Source: Kappaphycus alvarezii (Eukaryota; Rhodophyta; Florideophyceae; Gigartinales; Solieriaceae). Taken from it: a DNA stretch of 64,000 nucleotides. The notes beneath the pieces were generated by a model that made no database searches, was not told where the DNA came from, and saw only the letters and a program-made list of their open reading frames with translations. Numbering within the stretch: the stretch's first letter is position 1; each line of letters starts with the position of its first letter. The DNA lies in the NCBI GenBank assembly GCA_002205965.3, contig NADL03000471.1, positions 248,001 to 312,000 on the forward strand, read 5' to 3'. This document shows positions 10,132 to 20,329 of this stretch, piece after piece. A program made the translations under genes and the position numbers.

Positions 10132-10524
10132 CGGAACGCCCTCCTCGCGGAGCGATCACAGAGAGACCAAAAAGGTCTAAATAATGTTCCAAATATGTGC
10201 TTGATACCAGTTGCTAGCATTCTGGTACCTGAAGATGGTCAGACGTTATACCGGTTATTTGTGGAACACAACGTTTTGGATATTAAGTTGAAAGGGGCTA
10301 TCGCCGACGGCATTTGGGCATCTACGAAGAGGAGTATTGCGAGGAGAACTTTACAGAGTTTTTTATGTACCACATCGAGGGCAGAGGACGTCTATAATAT
10401 ATGTGGTGGGTCGTCTTTAGAGCTGCTTGATGATCCTAACGAAGTGCGTCAAGCGGATTTCAATAATTATAATCAGGAAACTGGGGCCCAAAGAATGCAG
10501 AACACAGTGTTAATCTCGCATTAA
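10132..10524 (+). pseudogene. Transposon protein, middle segment 1
   Basis: A frame open from about 10132 contains C-L-I-P-V-A-S-I-L, then a helical R-S-I-A-R-R-T-L-Q-S-F-L-C and an acidic end, stopping at 10524. It is co-linear with the family but has no recognised domain. No separate start codon is expected because it should be an internal part of a single long protein. Confidence 0.5.
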
Positions 10525-11251
10525 ACACCAGCTGTCATATAGATGACTGCCCGATTGACACTGACACTTCAAGTGTCACTGACACAGGACAAAATTGCTC
10601 CATTTTTCATGCACCTATCCATGCGTACTGCTGCGAACGTATTCTGGGTATACGTGTAGTTGATGAAACAACAAATTTGTTTTGTTCAAAATGTCATAAG
10701 CAACCTCGGTGGTCTGTAATGAGCGGGACCTTCTCTTCAGCAAAGAGGAAGGCAAACGAGTTTGATATTGAAGTTTTGCCCGCAGCTAAAAAAGGGCAAG
10801 TGGATATCTCTTCCGGGTTTTTCAACAATCGTGTAAGTAATGGGACATACTTTTATGTAGATGACGTATGCCGGAACATAATAGAACAGTGACTCGCGTT
10901 AGTTATGATATAATTAGGGTGAATTGCAGTATTTGTTTAGAAGTGAGAACATTCAACTCTTCTCTTAGGGCACAAATCGAATTAGAGTCAATGGGAACTG
11001 GGCTAACTTTCCAGCAGTGCTAAGGAGATCAAGGTCAGAAGATCTTCCGTGGTTACAAAACCGTGGCGGATGATAGTCTGCCAACTAGACAGAGTAACAC
11101 TCTAAGTAGATCATCATTTCTGGAGCTAGCCAATACTTTTACGAGGGAAGAGCAAAAGAGGAAGTCTATAGTCAACTGCGTGCTGGGCGCTCTCGTGTAT
11201 GATAATTTGAGGACAGCGAGAGATATTGTATCTAATGAAGGTGGGGATTAA
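10525..11251 (+). pseudogene. Transposon protein, middle segment 2
   Basis: A frame with C-x-x-C pairs (F-C-S-K-C-H-K near 10680) runs to TGA at 10890. A frame-disrupted stretch follows, and an open piece at 11063-11251 carries E-E-Q-K-R-K-S-I-V-N-C-V. Cys/His-rich content suggests metal binding. Several stops lie between 10890 and 11060. Function is not recognised. Confidence 0.45.
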
Positions 11252-12277
11252 AGTACGAAGAAATCTCTTGTACTACAGCTAGCTGCGGTTCAGGAGTATT
11301 TGACGTTTGTATATCTCGAGCATGTATCAAGTGACTGTGATCCAATTCATGATCAAACATATGCACTATCCAAGCCCTCAGGAAACGCCAATGAGCCCAA
11401 GTCAACGTCTTGTCTTACATATCTCAAGCCGTTTCAAGTAATTCAAAATGTGCAGTACGGACTGAGAGAGCAAAGAGAGGATATCATTGACTGCTTGAAA
11501 GAAGCTAGCCACAAAGTACATCTGTACGTGGGACATCAACATCGGTGCCCTAATCAAGAGCAGCGTATCTTGGCTTTGTTTCACGACCTGAAAAGAGGCC
11601 CAGACCGGCGATCAATCATTATTGTGATGGATTACAAAATGAAGTTCGAGGCAATACGCTATAGTTGGAAAACAACAGCGTTCTTTGGCAAGAAGGGTAC
11701 TTCCTGGCATGGCTCCATTATATCCTATATGAGCAATGTGACTGATCAGGCCGGAATGAACCAATGTTCACAATAAAACAGAGATGATGTATCGACTCTC
11801 TTCTTCGATCATCTACTAAGCAATGACATGACACATGATGAATCTGCAGTGTGTTCAATATTTGATGCAGTACTTGCACGGCTAACTACGGAGCTGTAAC
11901 ACATTACTAACGTCTCTATTATGTCCGATAGAGCACGTCGCTATCAAAATGACATTTTTCCATTCATGGCATCTTTTATTGCAAAGCATCATAAGCTTAC
12001 TTTGGAATACTTTGTGCATTCGGAAACACAAAGGGACAAGAGTCTATTTGATGCTCATTTCGCCATTGCGATGATGCACATCAAAAGATACTGTAATGAA
12101 ACGAGGCGTGATGTAACAACGCCGGGCGATGTGGTGGAAGCACTTAACAGTTCAGGAGGCGTGGCGAACTGTACCGCTGAGATGATACAAAATCACAGAG
12201 ACTATTCTAAGCTTTCAAGCTGTGTTGATGCGGTTAAGACTACTGATAAGTTGGCTATGCTTGGCTGTTTTAATTAG
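11252..12277 (+). pseudogene. Putative DDE/D catalytic core
   Basis: Two co-linear frames (to 11776, then 11777-12277). The first has S-D-C-D-P-I-H, H-Q-H-R-C-P-N-Q and I-I-I-V-M-D-Y-K-M-K-F-E with F-G-K-K-G-T-S-W-H-G, where the Asp of V-M-D-Y sits at the end of a hydrophobic strand. The second has I-M-S-D-R-A-R-R-Y-Q-N-D and S-L-F-D-A-H-F-A. I infer these Asp residues to be a D-D-D/E-type triad, as in RNase H-like transposases. This rests on pattern only. One stop (TAA, 11897-11899) lies inside the second part and TAA at 11774 separates the two. Confidence 0.5.
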
Positions 12278-12816
12278 TTTGCATATGCGTCGGTATCGGA
12301 GAGTGAGTTTGCTGTGGACAAGTACTCCACGTCGGGGCGAGATTTTGTGGAATACTTGTTCGGGTGGACATCCTCCACGATACGCAAAATGGATCAATTT
12401 CAAAGGGAGCAGATCAGCCCTGATCCAATTGAAGCAGATGAAATCACTCAAAAAGACCAGGAAAGGAAGAAGAATACATTGCAATAGTGATACAAGACGA
12501 CGTGGCGTACCGCAGCAAAGTTATAGTAGTATTAGTGTGGTCGATCTCGACTACCGTACCAACGAATTAAACGCCGTGTTACCGTAAGTAACATAATTGA
12601 AGAGACTGTACAGTCATTGCAAGAAGATATTGAAGGGAATGAAGACATCGATGAAGGCGTTAGTGGAATAATGCATGTTTGTGAGCAGTGTAGGAAAGCG
12701 TGTAGAGTTCTTGCCTATCTAGAGAAGCATTTATTGTCATGTTCTGGACGGCAAGGAAGCTCTTCACTGCTAAACGGGACAGTTAAATGGCTTTTGGTAT
12801 GCTAGGTACTGCGGCT
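12278..12816 (+). pseudogene. Linker and C2H2-like finger of transposon protein
   Basis: The frame continues after TAG (12275-12277) with F-A-Y-A-S-V-S-E-S-E-F, acidic and lysine-rich sequence and several stops near 12490-12530. It is open again at about 12570-12816, with C-E-Q-C-R-K-A-C and E-K-H-L-L-S-C, a C2H2/C2HC-like finger that usually precedes the terminal domain in this family. Confidence 0.5.
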
Positions 12817-13149
12817 GCGCCTTTGTATACAAGAAAAGAGGAGTCTAAACATCTAAATATGCCTGAGGCTGATGCAGCTGCTAACTGCGTTAAGCTGGAA
12901 ATGGGTTGGGCTCAACGGCCAAAGCACGGAGACACGCTTGGAAAGAATTTTGTAGACAAGTTCACAGAAGAAATTGAAGAGTGGTTCAACGTTGTAGAGC
13001 ATGACAAAGGCAAGATGATTAGCTCCGGCCTTATGATAGAGCTTCTGCGAAAAACGAATCCAAAACTATATGATATTCCTGGTGAACAAAGCATCATTTC
13101 GTTTATATCGGGTCTATTGAGAAGAAAAAGGCTGCTCAAAGCGGGTTGA
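12787..13149 (+). pseudogene. C-terminal G-W-A domain of transposon protein
   Basis: A 120-codon frame contains M-G-W-A-Q-R-P, F-V-D-K-F-T-E-E-I-E-E-W-F-N, an M-I-E-L-L-R-K segment and I-S-F-I-S-G-L-L-R-R-K-R before TGA (13147-13149). The pattern G-W-A...F...L...F...I-x-x-F-x-x-x-x-R-x-K-R is one I recognise from the ends of uncharacterised repeated zinc-finger proteins in animals and protists. It looks helical and basic, compatible with DNA binding. Confidence 0.55.
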
Positions 13150-13388
13150 AAAAGTCGGCGAGTAGCCGAAGAGCATCAAATGCAGCGTATAGGACAAAGC
13201 TGGCAGAACTGCTTGATTCCTCGCCTTATCTAATGCATCGCTATGGAATGGCTGCGCTCATTCAGGCGTGTAATCTAGACCCAAGTAGTCTGCCGGATGA
13301 CTCTCCGAAGGAGACGACAATCAACAGCAAGCTGTCATGTTTGCGCTCGCGTCGTGTAAGATCGCAAGGCGCATCATCAGCGCAGTAG
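13146..13388 (+). pseudogene. Frame-shifted tail after the G-W-A domain
   Basis: An 80-codon basic, serine-rich frame overlaps the preceding stop in another frame and ends at TAG 13386-13388. It may be the true C-terminus after a frameshift, or an unrelated small frame. Confidence 0.3.
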
Positions 13389-13437
13389 TTTCTATTGGAC
13401 GAAGCAGCAATGGCATCGTCACGGGTTTTTTTTCTGG

Positions 13438-13461
13438 AATTTTCAATACTTTTATAAACGT
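13438..13461 (-). repeat. right imperfect terminal inverted repeat
   Basis: Complement of the left end at 9662-9685, sharing ATAAAAGTAT and TGAAA. It lies 50 bp past the last coding block. Confidence 0.45.
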
Positions 13462-13657
13462 AATTGGGTTGAACGACCCCAAACTTTGACTAAGCGCCAT
13501 CGGGCGTGAAGCTGTCATTTCAGCAAATCATTTACAGAGCTGGGCTCTGCAGGTCAACAGCTTTCCAACAGTGTGCGTTTCATAGGTGTAACAGCTTTGC
13601 GCAATTTTCGAGGGTGCCCTGGAGGTTGCTAAAACGGCCGTTAATCTGCCCCTTGAC

Positions 13658-14356
13658 TCAAAAATTGCGTGCCAAAATGGCCGGTGGTCGTCTCCGTCCT
13701 CGCAATAACCTCACCTGCGCGCCCAGTTGACGTCTGCCCAAAGACGCCTTCGGGATATTTGTGATCGGTGCGGCTTCCAGGGAAGATAGGTGCTGCTCAT
13801 CACCAAATGGTGACGGGCGTGAGGGGTTGAGTAGACACGGATTGTTGACCTTGGGCTTATTAGTCTTGGGGACTGTGGGGCCCAGCTCGGGGTCTGAGCG
13901 CATTCCATCAAAGATGGTGAACAGGAGGCCGCGTAGGGACCGATTCAACTGACGAGAGGCAGCCTTCGATGTTTGGGAATGGGGAAGGACCCGCGATAAA
14001 ATCGCTGCCACTACATGTCCGAGCCCGTATCCCCGCCACACCGTAACGTTGTGGACACGGACAAAACGCAGTAGGTCCGACACAAGGTGTTGGACGTGTA
14101 TGTGCAGTTCTTTCATGTCGGGACGGGAGTTTCGGAGCTTCCTTTGTACTTCCTCTTCCAGCTCGAAGTATACCATTCTCAGGTAGAAGTACGATTGTCC
14201 GGGCGGTTTGAGATTATGCGGCAACCGAGACCACATGCAGAGTGCCTCCGCGAAGGGCTTTGCCGGATCAAAGCCTGCAATGTCGTCCGACCACTCGTCA
14301 TACTCTTTACACTCGTCGTAATCAGAATCTTCCATGCTTGCGTTCACTTGAGACAT
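13658..14356 (-). CDS. Hypothetical 232-residue protein, arm of inverted duplication
   Basis: Uninterrupted frame from ATG (complement of 14354-14356) to TGA at 13658. The N-terminus is acidic (E-D-S-D-Y-D-E-C-K-E-Y-D-E-W-S-D-D). A helical middle follows (E-L-E-E-E-V-Q-R-K-L) with F-V-R-V-H-N-V-T-V-W-R-G-Y-G-L-G-H-V-V, and the tail is proline/serine-rich and basic. No known domain is recognised. Its last ~65 codons lie in a ~200-bp inverted repeat shared with 14494-14694, where the related peptide is read on the opposite strand. It is unbroken, unlike neighbouring relics, so it may be a young gene or mobile-element protein. Real expression is unproven. Confidence 0.45.
   Translation of the reverse strand: MSQVNASMEDSDYDECKEYDEWSDDIAGFDPAKPFAEALCMWSRLPHNLKPPGQSYFYLRMVYFELEEEVQRKLRNSRPDMKELHIHVQHLVSDLLRFVRVHNVTVWRGYGLGHVVAAILSRVLPHSQTSKAASRQLNRSLRGLLFTIFDGMRSDPELGPTVPKTNKPKVNNPCLLNPSRPSPFGDEQHLSSLEAAPITNIPKASLGRRQLGAQVRLLRGRRRPPAILARNF
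13679..13876. repeat. left arm of ~200-bp inverted repeat
   Basis: The complement of this arm matches 14494-14694 at roughly 85-90% by eye, for example CCCCTCACGCCCGTCACCAT and GATGAGCAGC. The two arms enclose about 600 bp. Confidence 0.85.
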
Positions 14357-14453
14357 AAGACAGGTGGCCAAGTGAAGAGGAGCAAAGTGCCGTCTTGCGC
14401 GTTGTGCCGGTAGTGCCTTTTACTGGGCGCGCGGGCGAGGTTAGAGCTCGGAT

Positions 14454-14846
14454 TTGGTGACCAATTTGGACCTTTTGCATGTGGACTCTGCTCCGTCGGC
14501 TCCCAACAGAGACAAGCCCCCGGTCAACCCTTCGTCTCTACCGAACCCCTCACGCCCGTCACCATCTGGTGATGAGCAGCCCCTATCTTCCCTGGAAGCC
14601 GCCCCTATCACAAATAACCCCGAAGGCGTCTATGGGCAGAAGTCAACTGGGCGCGCGGGTGAGGTTATTACGAGGACGGAGATGGCCACCGGCCTGGCTC
14701 TAACGGGGCCATACGGAATTATGCATCTCTGGGTATCTCTGACATGGATGGATTGGTCTGACTTCAACTCTGAAGACGGCGACGGCGTCGATGACGCAGT
14801 TGACCAAGCAGAGGAGCTGGACCTTGCCGAGGCGGTTGTTCAGTAA
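14454..14846 (+). CDS. Hypothetical acidic-tailed peptide, opposite arm
   Basis: Open for 131 codons to TAA with a weak (GTG) start as drawn, so the real start is unknown; it may be an exon or a fragment. The first 60 codons repeat the tail of the 13658-14356 protein (N-P-S-R-P-S-P-S-G-D-E-Q and S-S-L-E-A-A-P-I-T-N). The final 40 are acidic (E-D-G-D-G-V-D-D-A-V-D-Q-A-E-E-L). After about codon 50 the two copies are read in different frames. No domain is recognised. Confidence 0.35.
   Translation: MVTNLDLLHVDSAPSAPNRDKPPVNPSSLPNPSRPSPSGDEQPLSSLEAAPITNNPEGVYGQKSTGRAGEVITRTEMATGLALTGPYGIMHLWVSLTWMDWSDFNSEDGDGVDDAVDQAEELDLAEAVVQ
14494..14694. repeat. right arm of ~200-bp inverted repeat
   Basis: Partner of 13679-13876. 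The similarity ends sharply at GGCCACCGGCC (14684-14694). Confidence 0.85.
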
Positions 14847-17800
14847 GTAGCGATGGTGCGTGGCGGTCTGTCACAAATGGTAACTCATGTTTACGACGTA
14901 GTCCCTATCTGGATAACTCCGGAACTTAGCCGTACGCATCTTCCCAATGTAAACCACCCAACATTTCCCCCCTTTAAAAGAGGGATAGACTCACTTGCGG
15001 TAATAAGCCTTCCTTCCAAATATACACGACCCAAACTTTTTCGCCTAGTGAAGAGTTTCAGCATTTCAAAGGCTTCAGGCTTGAAATATTGAGGTACTTC
15101 TCTTGATGTCGCCGCTACTACGGCCGTGATATCCAACGCAGCATGCCTGAAGGCTGGTCTTGAGCCGGCACTTTAGAGGAAGTGACGGTGTAGAAATCGC
15201 TGCTGAGATCAGCTACCCGCCGGAATAACCTGGGACACCACCACCCGCAACTTTCAAATATTAAAGAACCCAACCTTTTTCCCACCAAGGATGACACTGT
15301 GTTCAGCTTGTATCATATTTTACAGAAAGGCAACTGCTGTGAGACGAAAATAGGTGGTGTGTTTACTGCAAGACTTCGGAGTGCTGCAAACCGGGATGTC
15401 GTGGGGTGGGCATTGTGTAACGGAGAGAAAGGCAGACAGAAATGTCGTTCGCAACGTGTTTTATATGGAAAACATAAAAAAGTTTTTTTGTATTGGAAGG
15501 CATTCAATGAGTCGTTGAAATGAGAAAAGCTGAATGATGTGAATACTCGGTAACCAGTCGCATCGTGCTTTCGGAAAGCACTGCTAACACCTTTCCGTAG
15601 GTCTCCATCGCCCTCCTCGTGGCTACGCTCCGGGGGATGTCGGTTAGCACTGCGTAGGCATCCGGTTGCCAGTCTTCCAGGGTGGAAATGGGGATAGGTA
15701 CACGCGGGCCTCTTGCAGTGGTCGCAATAAAAGATTGATATCATTTTTTGCTTCGCGGATATCACAGCGCTGAGCGAGGTGATCGGGCTAAACGTAAGCT
15801 TTCTCCTGTTGGTGGACGCTGGAGAGGGTTGAAGAGCGTGGCGTCGAAGAAATCTGTTCCTCCATCGTTTAGAGTGACTATATTGATGTCTTGATTGCGT
15901 AGAAAATGAAGAAACGCATGCACAGACAGCAGGTGTCTGTTCAGTAATTGATTATTCTTCCTCGAGCACTCTCCGATCACCAGCTTCTTGATCGAACAAA
16001 ATAGTTTTATTTAGAGAGAAGCCTCGGTGTTGGAGGTAATTACAGTACATACACCTACAGTACCATAGTGGTGCGTCTTGACCCGGAGCATCATGGGATC
16101 ATTGCGTGGGACCGTGGTAGGGATGCCTTGTCAACAATTTACAGTTTCGTAAATCATGTACTGTAATGAAAAGACGTGGACAGATGGATTCTTGGCCCTG
16201 GTGAAGTATCAATTGTGCACGTATCTGTTGTAGAAATGCTGCTCTTCACTTACAGCTAACCTATTTTTCAATCATTAAAACACCCTAATTTTTTCCCTTA
16301 CAGAAATGTGCAACCGTAAAGTCTAGCCAATAGGAGCCATGCATATGACCACGATACAAATGTTGGTGGTACAGCAGCAACTTCTCTTATAGAAAAAGAC
16401 TAAATACTGTAGCAAGATGCCATAAAAATAACAATCAACCAACCTTACAGCACGTTTCGATTCTGGTGTGGTGAAAATTTATGCATGTCCTGTCTGGTGG
16501 AAAACAGAACCGTTGGAAGTTAAAAAAAAAATCACATTTATCGATAACACTTGTGTAGTATTCAAGTGAAAACGAACCGAAAATTTTTCCATGCTAGCAT
16601 CGTACAAATATCATCAGTTTGACGGCGTCGGGCGACTGGGGACGGTCGTCCGGTATCAGGAAGGACTAAGATTTGATCATCAAGCCTCCTTTTCACCCCC
16701 TTCACAACTCATCGCTGGCTAGAGTCTTGCCGAATGTTGAACATCCTCGCATACACCATGCCATTAAAACGTCATCAGTAGAATGCGACGCAAGGGAGGG
16801 TTGGCAGTGCATATCCATCACGGCCTTAAAATTAGACCTCTCGGCAATTACCCAACTTGTCATGTGACTCGGTCCATACTGCCGCAAAGTCTGACGAGGC
16901 ACCTGGCGAGCACGACCTGTTGAGGCCCTGACATACGGGGTATGAGAGCTGTGAACGGCGTGGAGGGGGACATCATGAGGTCCATGACAGATGTGGAGGC
17001 AACGGATCATCAAGCCGCCACCGATATGATCTTCGAGTACCGACCTTGCCGTTCCACTGCCCCTGATCCCATCTTACTCCGGAATATCGATTATCGTAAT
17101 GGCAGTAGACAACAGAAGTGAGAGCTGGTGAAAACATGGAAAGTTGTAAAATTTGATTTGCAGCCTGTAGAACACAGTGATGCACGTTGGATGCTTCAGC
17201 AGGGAATTCGCTTACCGCTTGAGAGGGGCTCAAAAGTGCGCTATGGATGTCTCACGTTGCTTGTGCAATACCACGGTAATGCCTTTGACGATGAGGACAC
17301 TGCCACTGCCTCATTTTGCTGAAGCAAACCCATCTAGGACACCGATTTGGTTAACTGTATCTGAAGCTTGTAACGAGTCACCTGACAGAGAAATCAACTT
17401 GTGAGTATCCTTGGGGTATGCTCGACTGGTCAGCAAGCCATACCGCTCGCACTATGCGACGTCTAGTGGAAGACGGAGTGGAATTCGGAGGAGAATGTTT
17501 GTGCTGTTGAGGACGTGAGACGCATGACACGGGCTTTGCAAGACATGTTGGAAATTGTCCACAACGATATAAGAGGAGGTGCGGAAGACCACTCAATGAA
17601 CCTTGAGAAGAGCAACTGAGGGAAGAATCTTTGCTTCAGAGTAGTGGAAATTGCCCTCAGGTTTAACAGAAACTGCACCGGTAGTGCCGAAATGAGATTG
17701 GATACGGTGGTTGCAAGCGACAACGCTTCCAACCTCATTGATATTGCTTCAAGTCGATTTTGGCCGTGCGAAGGAAAGGAGTATAAATCAAACCACTCGT

Positions 17801-20231
17801 GAGAGCACCGCTGGGAAGGGACGCGCATATACAGTAGTCCAGGTACTTGTATCACACTGCCAAAGGCACTGTAGGCGACCTAGGTGTTTTTGGATTTCTG
17901 TTAACGTTTTCTGTTGGAATTTGAGGAATTGTTTTGAATGCAATCCAGCACTCTGTGACGCTATCGCTCATCACTAGAGGCGCAATTGGCTGTACAGACG
18001 TTTTGGTTTGACCAGAAGCAGTTTCATCAGCGCTAATGGAGCTCGTGATCCCTTACAGATCAGACTACGAACGCCACTCTGAGAGGAAAGGTGACTGTGT
18101 ACAACGTACTGGCGGAGGCTCTCAGTGCAAGTTTGCATGTGTCAGAGGAAGTGCAACTTTGGGCTGAGACCAAGGACCGCGTTAACACGCTGTTTGTCCC
18201 GGAGTGTCATAATTGATCCCCAACTGAGGGGTCCGTTGGAGCTATGAGTAGCAGGGCCCGCCGCCGATTGTGATCCTATCGCTTGAGGGATCTCTCCAAA
18301 AGAAGACCGCAGCGGGACATTGAAGACAGCTGGGGACACAATTCACAGCTTGACCTCTCGCGATCTGATCAGGACAAAAGTTCATTCTTGTTCGTTTTTG
18401 CGGCAACAACGCAGGGGATATCATCCCCTGGTTTGGGACCCTAATTCAATCACGAGACTCATTTCGGCACCACAAATCAGAGACTGCTAGTATTTGGAGA
18501 TTTAACCAGACCCTCCGCCTGATCAACAAGTATATAATGCCGTCGAAGCTTTTCTGCAATCACGAAGTTCTTGTTGGCACCATTCGTGTGGACCCTACTT
18601 CAACTGCAGAAGTGATCTCCTAAAGGTGCCTGTGACGACATGCTCACCGGCTCTCCCGCAGGTGGGGGGGCTGCAAGCTACAATCACATCTGTTTTCCAA
18701 ATGGCGAGCGTAAACGCAAGCCCTTGAGACATCGAGGGTGTCGTCAACACAGCTCAAGATTTTCCTCGCTTCTCCCTTTGGAGGACGCACATTTCCCACT
18801 TCTTGCCACCTTGTTCTTTGATTCTAGGATCTCTTCTAGTGCTCTATTTTGAAGATGCAGACTTCTATTCATACAATGGGTTGAAATGGACAGGCGACCC
18901 TCGCCGCCCGCATAGAACCGTGTGATTCTGGACCTCTTGCCTCGTGGTGTCTTCCGTGGCCGAGACGCAGTGCATCCTGTCAATTAGGGCCGTCATGTTT
19001 GTGTTGCTTTGGTGTGAGACCCCAAGCGGCAGCGTATGTGCACCTTATCTGTGGGAACATACCGTGCATTTGCTATGGGTTTACCCTCATTCGCTGGATC
19101 ACATTTCTTGATGGATAACTTGGTCGTGACGATGTTGTCATGGGTTTGCCCCAGACGACTGAGCAACATGTCTCCGGACCGTAAGTGACAAGCACGGAAG
19201 TTTATCCGTTCTTGTTTAGGTGCAAGCCATGGGTTCATGGCTTCAAGTCTTCTACTTTTTGCCGACTCCGTATACATGTTGGTCAGTCGTCTAGTGTTGA
19301 CTTATGGCTTCTTGCAACGGCCTGATCCGTAGAACTTTTCGTTTCTGGGATGCAGTGCTACGTTTCTTCTCTTCGTGTGTTGTTTATCTGCCGTATCTGC
19401 TCTCCTTAGATGATGCAAAGTGAATTAGCAAGGACCTCATGTCGCCGTACGCCGCCCACAAATGATGTCTAATTGAAAATAAAAATTGGAACTGGTGGGG
19501 CGGGTTCACTTCAGCACCTACCGGTTACTTTTTTTGTCGAAACTGTCGGCTTATTAGAGTTCGTGCTTGCTCAAGGAGTAGCCTTTGCCGTCTACATCGG
19601 CGAGCTGAATTTTGCGACCACCTACAGTTTTACTGTTAGTAGACCTTTAAAGGCCTTACCTTCCCTTTAGCACCAAATCTGCGAAGGCAGGTAACCTGAA
19701 GAGCCACGTGAAAGTTACGGGACGACCAAAATCTCTTGCAAGGGGCAAAAGCTATTCTACAGACTGAACGTTCCTACTAGGTAGCGTATCACTGCCAATG
19801 AAGCATTACTTGCTGGTAATTGGACATGCATGCAGACAGTCAATTGCAGTCGCCAGACCACCCCTCAAAGGGCCAGGGTAAGACCGGCCATGAGGCTCCT
19901 CTGCATATCAAAAGTTGGGATACCAGCCACTAATGTACATATACGGCATCTTTCAATAGTAAACCACCCCACAATTTTCATCTATGCCCAGACTTGATTT
20001 GCTAGTCTCCTCTGCAAAATTTTTGACGGTTGGCTCTGTGCAATACCGGTTTAAAGGCCGTGGTCATTGCCACAGTTGACTACCCTTTTCCTTCTATCTA
20101 CATGCCCTCGGGGTCCCAGTGATGTACAAATTGGTACAAAGTATAAATCATTAAAAATCAAATTAAAGGTCTCCATTTCGTGTAAAGTTCCACACACAGA
20201 TACCGCACTGAGGGGTCGACACGCCTACAAG
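14847..20231. other. gene-poor stretch with four transposon-end-like motifs
   Basis: No protein family is recognised on either strand; open frames are short and unrelated. Four copies of a motif resembling the right end of the 53648-54754 element occur near 14937-14978, 15246-15280, 16262-16302 and 19944-19980 (TTTCAAATATTAAA...ACCC...TTTCCC type). The rest may be very old repeat sequence. Confidence 0.5.
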
Positions 20232-20309
20232 CGTACTGTACAGTACCCGTATTATCCCTGCAAAACCATTGCGGCGTCCATTATTGGACAGTACATACAG
20301 TACTGTACA
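20232..20309. repeat. GTAC-rich palindromic cluster
   Basis: Contains GTACTGTACAGTAC (20234-20247) and CAGTACATACAGTACTGTAC (20289-20308), just beyond the 3' end of the adjacent retrotransposon fragment. Confidence 0.7.
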
Positions 20310-20329
20310 TGAGAGAAATCTTTTACTCT

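Larger units (their letters stand above)
9653..13465 (+). mobile_element. Probable DDE-type DNA transposon of an uncharacterised family
   Basis: A run of co-linear plus-strand coding blocks (9821-13388) lies between imperfect inverted ends: left ACGTCGATAAAAGTAT at 9662-9677, right end 13446-13461 reading ACGTTTATAAAAGTAT in complement. The blocks are a Cys-rich N-terminus, middle regions, a putative RNase H-like DDE/D core, a C2H2-like finger and a C-terminal G-W-A domain. I recall this combination from uncharacterised repeated proteins of invertebrates and microbial eukaryotes. Classification as a transposon is inferred from the ends, the decay pattern and the acidic motifs. Confidence 0.6.
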
